This document shows positions 57,722 to 64,000 of a DNA stretch of 64,000 nt, piece after piece (the first letter of the stretch is position 1; the number at the start of each line of letters is the position of its first letter). The notes below the pieces were generated by a model. The model made no database searches. It was not told where the DNA came from and saw nothing but the letters and a program-made list of their open reading frames with translations. Where the stretch lies: assembly GCA_963854735.1 (NCBI GenBank), contig OY978105.1, positions 1,116,001-1,180,000 on the forward strand, read 5' to 3'. Origin of the DNA: Marvania coccoides (taxonomy: Eukaryota; Chlorophyta; Trebouxiophyceae; Chlorellales; Chlorellaceae). Both the position numbers and the translations under genes were made by a program.

Positions 57722-59613
57722 ATGTCTCTGGCGTTCGATGAGTATGGCCGGCCGTTTATCATCATAAGGGTGCGACCTGTGGGCAAAGCGTAGATTTCCA
57801 CCTTTTGGCCTGTGCATTTTATTTTAGTTGATCGATCACTTGGCTGCTGGTTTGAACCAGCGTGAGCAGCCCTGCCTCCTCACCCCCGCCCCCTGGTTTC
57901 CTTTCAACGCATGTGCAGGAACAGGAAAAGAAGACGCGCGTCAAGGGACTCGATGCGGTCAAGGCCAACATCCAGGCTGCCAAGGCCGTCTCCCGCGTCC
58001 TACGCACCTCCCTGGGCCCCAAGGGCATGGACAAGATGCTGCAGGGCCCCGACGGTGACATCGTCATAAGTGAGTGCTGCGGTGTAGTTTGAGCAGTCCC
58101 ATTATTCTCCTCTTGAAAATACATTACGTTTATTTGCTTCTCACACACTCCTCTTGCTCACCCCCTTCTCCCCCTCCTCTCTAAAACCACTGCAGCCAAC
58201 GATGGCGCCACCATTCTGGAGCAGATGGAGGTGGAGAACCAGATCGGCAAGCTGCTGGTGGAGCTGTCTAAGAGCCAGGACCACGAGATCGGAGACGGCA
58301 CCACCGGGGTCGTGGTAATGGCAGGCGCGCTGCTGGAGCAGGCCGAGGCGCTGCTGGAGCGCGGCATTCACCCGCTACGCATCGCAGAGGGGTACGAGAT
58401 GGCCTGCCGAGTGGCCACCGCCAAGCTGGACTCCATTTCCACCCCCTTTGAGATTGACTTCGACGCCCAGAACCTGGAGCCCCTCATCAAGACCTGCATG
58501 ACCACTCTCTCCTCCAAGATCGTGGGCCGCTGCAAGCGCCAGCTCGCCGAGACCTGCGTCAAGGCCGTGCTGGACGTGGCTGATTTGTCCCGCCGGGACG
58601 TCAACCTGGACCTGATCAAGCTGGAGGGCAAGGTGGGCGGGCGGCTGGAGGACTCGGCGCTGGTGCAGGGTCTGGTGCTGGACAAGGACTTTTCCCACCC
58701 CCAGATGCCCAAGGTCCTGGAGAACGTGAAGATCGCCATCCTCACCTGCCCCTTTGAGCCCCCTAAGCCCAAGACCAAGCACAAGGTGGACATCGACAGC
58801 GTGGAGAAGTTCGAGGCGCTGCGCGAGCAGGAGAAGGAGTACTTTCGCGACATGGTGCAGCGGTGCAAGGACTCGGGGGCGGGGCTCATCATCTGCCAGT
58901 GGGGCTTTGACGACGAGGCCAACCACCTGCTGATGCACAACAACCTGCCCGCGGTGCGGTGGGTGGGCGGCGTGGAGATCGAGCTGCTGGCCATGGCCAC
59001 GGGCGCCCGCATTGTGCCCCGCTTCCAGGAGCTCACACCTGACAAGCTGGGGTTCGCAAAGTGCGTGCGGGAGGTGACGTTTGGCACCACCCGCGACCGC
59101 CAGCTGGTGGTGGAGGGCTGCCCCAACACGTCGGCGGTGACGGTGTTTGTGCGCGGCGGCAACAAGATGATGATCGAGGAGACCAAGCGCTCGCTGCATG
59201 ACGCGCTGTGCGTGGCACGCAACCTGGTGCGCGACAACCGCATCGTGTACGGCGGGGGCGCCGCGGAGATGGCGTGCTCGCTGGCGGTGGAGGAGGCGGC
59301 CGACGACGTCACCACCGTGGAGCAGTACGCCATGCGGGCATTTGCCGACGCGCTGGACGTTGTGCCGCTGAGTCTGGCTGAGAACGCGGGGTTGGCCACC
59401 ATCGAGAGCATGTCGGAGGTGAAGGCACGGCAGTTGGCTGAGAACAACCCTTACCTGGGCATAGACTGCAACAACGCCGGCACCAACGACATGCGCCAGC
59501 AGAACGTGTTTGAGACGCTCATCGGCAAGAAGCAGCAGCTGATGCTGGCCACACAGTGTTCGAGATTAATCTTGAAGATTGATGATGTGATCCAGCCAAA
59601 CCAGAATATGTAA
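57722..59613 (+). CDS. CCT5: T-complex chaperonin CCT subunit epsilon, 3 exons
   Basis: Subunit of the cytosolic CCT/TRiC ring that folds actin and tubulin. Exons 57722-57769, 57919-58069 and 58196-59613 join in phase, giving 538 residues. The N-terminus [15 protein letters not shown] is diagnostic of the epsilon subunit. ATP-site motifs are [24 protein letters not shown] and the catalytic GDGTTGVVV. The apical domain carries [20 protein letters not shown], typical of epsilon. The C-terminus has [19 protein letters not shown] and ends [13 protein letters not shown]. Full length, no oddities. Confidence 0.97.
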
Positions 59614-59877
59614 TGCTCTGGAGGACGCTGTGTTACGGGTTTCTTTCTTTATTCCTTCAACATGCAACTGGTGCCAGATAAAATTTAACCAATGCCGTGC
59701 TTTTTTGGTCATGTCATTGGTGATTCATTGGAACCGCACATCAAACCCACCTCGGCTCTCTCATTCCCCAATCTTTTCCCCCCAAATCCTACATACTTGG
59801 TCAATGAAACGGTACGCATTATGACCTTCTTTTAATTTTATTTTAGAAGAACGAGGGCGGAGAACAAGGCAAGCCAA

Positions 59878-60922
59878 CTAAAACGTCGCCCAACCCTCAG
59901 TGGTGGAAGCCACCACTTTCGCCGCTCCAGGGGATTGCTGCTGCTGCTGGTGCCGCGCTGCTGGTGCTGCTACCGCTGCAACAGTGGCTGGGGGAGGCGC
60001 CAGCGGTGCCAGCTTTGGTAGTTGCTCGCTTCCACTTGTTGCTGCTGCATTCCCCGCTCCCAGGCGAGCCAAGAACCCTCCAGCGTGCCCTGTTTTCTTC
60101 ACATTCACGCTGATGTGCTCCCCCTCTTTGAGTCCGTGTAAATCTCGTTTCTGGTACAGCGCTGCAGCCTCGGGCGCCACCTCTGAGCTGCTCTGAAGGG
60201 GAGCCCCACCGCCTGCTGCCGCCGCCTTCTTCAGCTCTTCCTCGCGCTGCAATCGCCTGCGATTTTTTATTTATGAAAGCAACAAAAAAAATGCAGATTG
60301 TTTTAAGTGGGCGAGAAGAAGTATTCAAAAATATTGTCTGAAATTCGTTCATTTGCATACGTTACTAATTTTTAAAACTATGTATTATTTAAGAAGTACA
60401 CCAAATCTTTCCCCTCTCCTCTTATATCCCCCAACCCAACCTCTCACCTCTCAAAGTCCGTGAGCGCCACATTGAAGTCAAAGGCGTTGGTGCGGTCGGC
60501 AAAGTTCATGCCCAAAAATGCATGGCGCTGGGTGGCAGGGTCCACTATGCGCAGCACAAAGTTGCGGGAAGAGTCCACAGCACTCTCCACGGCGGCGTCG
60601 CGCTGGCCCACTTGCACTGGGCAGGCTCCGAAAATTTCTCCACTGCGGGAAAAAGAATAATATTTAATATCAGCGTTCATTTATTTTCAGCCCACTGAAG
60701 CCATCCTGCAGCAATAGCTAGAAACAATGCCGCCATCAACGCTCACTTGGCAGGGTCCTCCAGGCGGATTTCAAGGGTATTATCGGCGGTGGCGACCACG
60801 CGGCAACGAGCGGTGAAGATCTTATCGTCCGTCCTCCACTCGCCGCTGATGTGCCCACGCCCGGTACGAGGCGGGATCTGGTAGAGGTCCACGCTGCGGC
60901 AGATGAACAGCGTTTGCTCCAT
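59878..60922 (-). CDS. NECAP-family adaptin-ear-binding protein, 3 exons
   Basis: Endocytic accessory protein that binds AP-2 at clathrin-coated pits. Exons 60747-60922, 60448-60642 and 59878-60256 join in phase, giving about 249 residues. The PH-like NECAP domain reads LYQIPPRTGRGHISGEWRTD, LEIRLEDPAN, IFGACPVQV, SSRNFVLRIVD, HAFLGMNFADRTNAFDFNVA and LTDFERRLQREEEL. After a Lys-rich turn (EGEHISVNVKK) comes a Pro/Ala/Gln tail. The protein ends in EGWATF. The final WxxF is the AP-2 alpha-ear motif used by NECAPs, which adds weight. ATG 60922 is the first in frame. It is tail-to-tail with CCT5 across about 265 nt. Confidence 0.92.
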
Positions 60923-61146
60923 ATTACAAGAATTTAATAAATTGGAAAACAAATCTTGACAGATAAAAGAGTCAGGGGGTGGCCTCAATCCAATGTTCTG
61001 TTGGATGCAGACTACGAATTTATTTTATCAAAGTGAAAACCAGCGTTGTGCCGCAAGAGCCAGTTTCCACGTCGTCTCAACCACCCACAAAAAGCTCTCT
61101 CCAGCCCACGCAATGCGCATTTAACCCCTTTGAACTTTTAGAGGGC

Positions 61147-61568
61147 ATGCCTAGTGACTCCTCTTGGCTCCCGATAACCTCTGGGCAGCAGCTGTTCTCT
61201 CTAGTTGGGACCCATGATCTAGTTTGCATCTATTTTACAGCTCCCTACTGTTTCCGCTGCCAACAGATCGTGCCCAAAATAGAAGGTTTCCCCGCCGACT
61301 TCCCAGCCGTCAGCTTCTTCTCAGTCGATCTCGACAATTGCTCCGTAAGCAGAGTCGTGAACATGCCCACATGTGACCTGAGCCCATTATTCATTCTCTC
61401 GCTTCTTTTGCCTCTGAATAGGACATCGGAGACCTCCTCGACATCTCCACGCTCCCCACGTTCGTGCTGTATCGCGGGGGCGTCGAGGTGCACCGGCTGG
61501 AAGGCGTTCCTCAGCATCGCCCCGCCAGAGCGCTGTCGCAAGCCCTGAAGACCCATTTTTTAAGCTGA
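61147..61568 (+). CDS. Small thioredoxin-like protein, 2 exons
   Basis: Disulfide oxidoreductase of the thioredoxin fold. Exons 61147-61344 and 61422-61568 join in phase (DNCS/DIGDLLD), giving about 114 residues. The active site reads FTAPYCFRCQQIVP, CxxC with Phe-Arg between, which differs from the usual WCGPC. The cis-Pro loop is STLPTFVLYRGGVEVHRLEG. The in-frame region upstream has no ATG, so the start at 61147 (MPSDSSWLP) is taken; a longer N-terminus through an unseen exon is possible. The gene ends only 55 nt before RAD17 on the same strand. Cytosolic or organellar location cannot be read. Confidence 0.75.
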
Positions 61569-61623
61569 AAACGACACTGGAAATCAAATAAATGGAAGTT
61601 CCCTGCCTGCCATTTTACTAGGC

Positions 61624-63903
61624 ATGCCTACCCCTCCTCCTGTCGAGATAATGGAGGCCATAAATCTGGTAGGCAGCAGCGACTCTGATGAAGGCGTGCT
61701 GTTGCCCCGAAAGAAAGCAACGGCACGCGCAGCGGCAAGTCCAACAGCGGATTCATTGCCCTGTGCAGCTGGACCCGCCTCCAAGTCGAGCAAAAGCTCC
61801 CTGATGGCGTTGCTGGCTGGCCGCGGCTGTGGGGCATCAAAACCGCCGGTGCAGCCCCGAAAAACGAAACGCGCGCCGGTTTCCAGCAAATCCAAAACCG
61901 CTGAAGCCTCTGAGCCTGCAAAAAGCAAGCGAAAAGCGGCCGTGCCTGGCGAGCTGGAGCTGCAAGCTGCTGGTGCCGCTGGAACTTCATCAGCGGCAGA
62001 GGCAGCGGCTGCTGGGGAGCTGTGGACTTCAAAACACGCGCCTCGCCGCCCAGAAGACCTGGTGGTGCACAAGAAAAAGGTGGAGGAGGTGCGAACGTGG
62101 CTGGAGCAGCAGGCGGGTACTGCTGGCCGGGCGTTTGGGCGAAAATTGCTGATAGCCTCAGGGCCGCCTGGGTGCGGCAAGAGCGCGACGATGGAGGTGC
62201 TGGGAGAAGCCCTGGGGTTTGAGGTGGTGGAGTGGGACACACCGGCAGTGGTGTCGTGGCAGGAAGTTCAATACATCAGGGGCGGAGGAATGGGTGGTGG
62301 CGGAGGAATGGGTGGTGGCGGCGGCACAGCGTATCACTCAAAGCTGGATGAGTTTTTGGAATTTGTGGAGCGCGCGCGGATGCCGGCGCTGGAAATGCTG
62401 GCTGTAAGCAGCAGCAGCGGAAGAAAAAATATCGCCAGCAGTGGCGGTGGCTCCCAACCCTTCCCTTCTTCATCGCAAGCAGCAGCACCCCCGCCAAAGG
62501 CTGCGGCGCACAAACCCACGCTGGTGCTGATCGACGACCTCCCCCTCACCACCAACAGCGAGCACAGGGAGCGGCTGCGGAGGGCGCTGATAGACCTCAC
62601 CCGCTGTGCCCGCTTCCCGGTGGTGTTGTTCGCCACGGAAGCCTCTGGCCGGTCGGATCAAGACCGGCGGGGGGCTGAAGGAGGCGGCGGTGCTGCCACC
62701 GCGGGCCCTGGCGGCCTGCACAAAGATCTGCAGGCGGGGCTAGAGGCAGCAGGAGCCACTGTAATATCCTTCAACCCTGTGACCGCTTTAAACGCGGCAA
62801 AAGCGCTGCGCGCAGTGCTGGAGGTGGAGCGGCGGGTGCTGCCGGACGCGCAGGTCAAGGCTATCGCTGAACAAGCGGATGGAGACCTGAGAAACGCCCT
62901 CAACACGCTGCAGTTTGCGTGCACGGGGGCGACGCGGGTGGCAGCGGGCGGCGGGCCCGCCCCCAAGCGCCGCCGCGGCACGAAGAAGGCGGTGGTGGAT
63001 GCGGAGGCGGCGGCGGCGGCGGCGGCGCACCTGGGGTTCACGCTGCGAGATGCATCGCTGAGTTTATTCCACGGCCTGGGCAAGCTGCTGTACAACAAAC
63101 GGCTGCCGCTAGAGACAGACGCAGACTCTGAGGATGAAGAACCTGGTGTAGATGCAGGAGCGGGGGGCGGCGAAGCGGAGAAGAAAGTCGCAGCGTGGGC
63201 GCGTCGTGGCGCCATGGACGGGTTTGACCCCGAGAGCGTGCTGCAAGGAACGGGCCTGGAGGCGAGCTCGGTGGCGGCGTTCCTGCACGAGAACCTGCCG
63301 TCGTTCATCGGAGATTCCAGCATCGTGGACCTGGCAGCATGCATCAACCAGCTGTCCACTGCAGACGTCATTGCTTCGGTGAAGCGACGAGGAGGCTACG
63401 GGGATGCCATGGCGGATGACGACATGGCGGGGGGTTCGACGATGAGCGAGGCATGCGCTGCCAGCGTGGCGGCGCGTGGCGTGTGTTTTTGGAACGTCCA
63501 CCCCGCGCCGCGGCGGTGGCAGCCGCTGCGTGCGCCGACGGCATTCGTGGCGCAGCGGGGGGTGACAGCGAACGTGCGGCGGCTGCAAGAGATGGCGGGG
63601 AGTGGGAGGATCACGCACGGCGGCGCCAGGGGGCTGGATTCGGGCGCAGCGCTGAGCACAGAGGTGCTGCCGGCGCTGCGGCGGTTGGCGGCTGTCGAGG
63701 GGGCCCAGCGGCAGCTCCCTCCGGCGTGGACGCGATTCTGGCAAGGTAAATTAGTGGTGGAGCGGGCCTACTTTGTGCCGCCCGAGGAGCAGCGTGGCGG
63801 CGGTGGTGGGTCTGATGAAGAGGCGGCTGCCGCAGCGGTGAACGACCCCATAGAGGACAGCGATGACTATGCTGACCTGGCGGACGATGATGATGATTGG
63901 TAG
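61624..63903 (+). CDS. RAD17: RAD17 checkpoint clamp loader, intronless
   Basis: Loads the 9-1-1 clamp at damaged DNA in the checkpoint response. One 759-codon ORF without introns. After an acidic/Lys-rich start it has LWTSKHAPRRPEDLVVHKKK and VEEVRTWLEQ, the RAD17 entry signature. Walker A is ASGPPGCGKSATMEVLGEA. Then LVLIDDLPLTTN gives a Walker B variant. The lid and AAA+ C-domain show EQADGDLRNALNTLQFACT and LRDASLSLFHGLGKLLYNKR, which is typical. It ends VVERAYFVP followed by an acidic tail (IEDSDDYADLADDDDDW), the region that contacts 9-1-1 in other species. Gly-rich inserts (GGGMGGGGGMGGG) break the AAA+ core. The start at 61624 is the first ATG. Confidence 0.92.
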   Translation: MPTPPPVEIMEAINLVGSSDSDEGVLLPRKKATARAAASPTADSLPCAAGPASKSSKSSLMALLAGRGCGASKPPVQPRKTKRAPVSSKSKTAEASEPAKSKRKAAVPGELELQAAGAAGTSSAAEAAAAGELWTSKHAPRRPEDLVVHKKKVEEVRTWLEQQAGTAGRAFGRKLLIASGPPGCGKSATMEVLGEALGFEVVEWDTPAVVSWQEVQYIRGGGMGGGGGMGGGGGTAYHSKLDEFLEFVERARMPALEMLAVSSSSGRKNIASSGGGSQPFPSSSQAAAPPPKAAAHKPTLVLIDDLPLTTNSEHRERLRRALIDLTRCARFPVVLFATEASGRSDQDRRGAEGGGGAATAGPGGLHKDLQAGLEAAGATVISFNPVTALNAAKALRAVLEVERRVLPDAQVKAIAEQADGDLRNALNTLQFACTGATRVAAGGGPAPKRRRGTKKAVVDAEAAAAAAAHLGFTLRDASLSLFHGLGKLLYNKRLPLETDADSEDEEPGVDAGAGGGEAEKKVAAWARRGAMDGFDPESVLQGTGLEASSVAAFLHENLPSFIGDSSIVDLAACINQLSTADVIASVKRRGGYGDAMADDDMAGGSTMSEACAASVAARGVCFWNVHPAPRRWQPLRAPTAFVAQRGVTANVRRLQEMAGSGRITHGGARGLDSGAALSTEVLPALRRLAAVEGAQRQLPPAWTRFWQGKLVVERAYFVPPEEQRGGGGGSDEEAAAAAVNDPIEDSDDYADLADDDDDW

Positions 63904-63939
63904 AAAGCATAAAATGCATAAACACGAACGAATGTGATG

Positions 63940-63944
63940 TGTAA
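63940..63944 (+). terminator. Candidate poly(A) signal of RAD17
   Basis: TGTAA 37 nt after the stop codon. Confidence 0.4.
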
Positions 63945-64000
63945 TTGATGAAGAGAAGGTGCTGAATAGTGAAGGCGTTTGCAGACCACAAATTAAATAA

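Noticed and set aside
58368..59447. 359-codon open frame on the minus strand
   Set aside because: Antisense to CCT5, which is full length and conserved.

Overview
This is a gene-dense nuclear segment of a photosynthetic eukaryote, most likely a unicellular green alga (Chlorophyta). The evidence is: spliceosomal introns with GT..AG ends; GC-rich exons set in AT-rich introns and spacers; plant-type genes (a plastid beta-carotene hydroxylase, SR45, a MOR1-type TOG protein, plastid-type ferredoxin and Rieske proteins); and several TGTAA motifs downstream of stop codons, the usual chlorophyte poly(A) signal. I cannot assign a class with confidence; a trebouxiophyte is a guess from general style. 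There is no sign of prokaryotic operons, CRISPR, prophage or intact transposons.

Layout. 0-5.7 kb: DNA topoisomerase I (+), a Rab6/RabH GTPase (+) and TRAPPC3/Bet3 (-), the last two convergent over a palindromic poly(A) signal. 6.8-8.3 kb: a plastid EamA/DMT transporter (-). 8.6-11.8 kb: a poorly resolved stretch with a tiny ORF, a multi-exon unknown gene (-) and an intronless multi-pass membrane protein (+). 12.1-14.1 kb: a split-PNPOx-like flavoprotein (+) and a Cys-rich secreted protein (+). 14.6-18.8 kb: a DZIP3/TTC3-like region and a RING-finger region (-), probably one gene interrupted by an in-frame TGA that could be spliced out. 19.4-23.2 kb: an NRAMP metal transporter (+) flanked by a functional-looking [2Fe-2S] ferredoxin (-) and a decayed paralogue of it (-). 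23.5-29.5 kb: SR45/RNPS1 (+), an unknown protein (-), a membrane-anchored PAN-cyclophilin (+) and a plastid alpha/beta hydrolase (-). 30-34 kb: SMC6 (-) with an N-terminal Tudor-like segment. 34.3-38.5 kb: a Rieske protein (+), beta-carotene hydroxylase (-) and a small Zn-binding-like protein (+). 38.9-45.9 kb: the large MOR1/XMAP215 gene (-). 46.1-49.0 kb: a CPSF6-like RRM protein (+), FIS1 (-) and biotin-protein ligase (+). 49.6-56.0 kb: a tandem pair of FAS1-domain receptor-like kinases (+) sharing a 352-nt identical kinase tract. 56-64 kb: a small unknown ORF (-), an Alba protein (-), CCT5 (+), NECAP (-), a thioredoxin-like protein (+) and RAD17 (+).

Most genes are unrelated housekeeping functions: DNA topology and repair (TOP1, SMC6, RAD17), membrane traffic (Rab6, TRAPPC3, NECAP), microtubules and protein folding (MOR1, CCT5), RNA processing (SR45, CPSF6-like) and plastid metabolism. 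The lineage-specific interest lies in the FAS1-kinase pair, the Tudor-SMC6 fusion, the DZIP3/RING locus and the ferredoxin duplication around NRAMP. All exon boundaries were inferred by eye from GT/AG sites, reading phase and family conservation; no alignment or transcript data were available.
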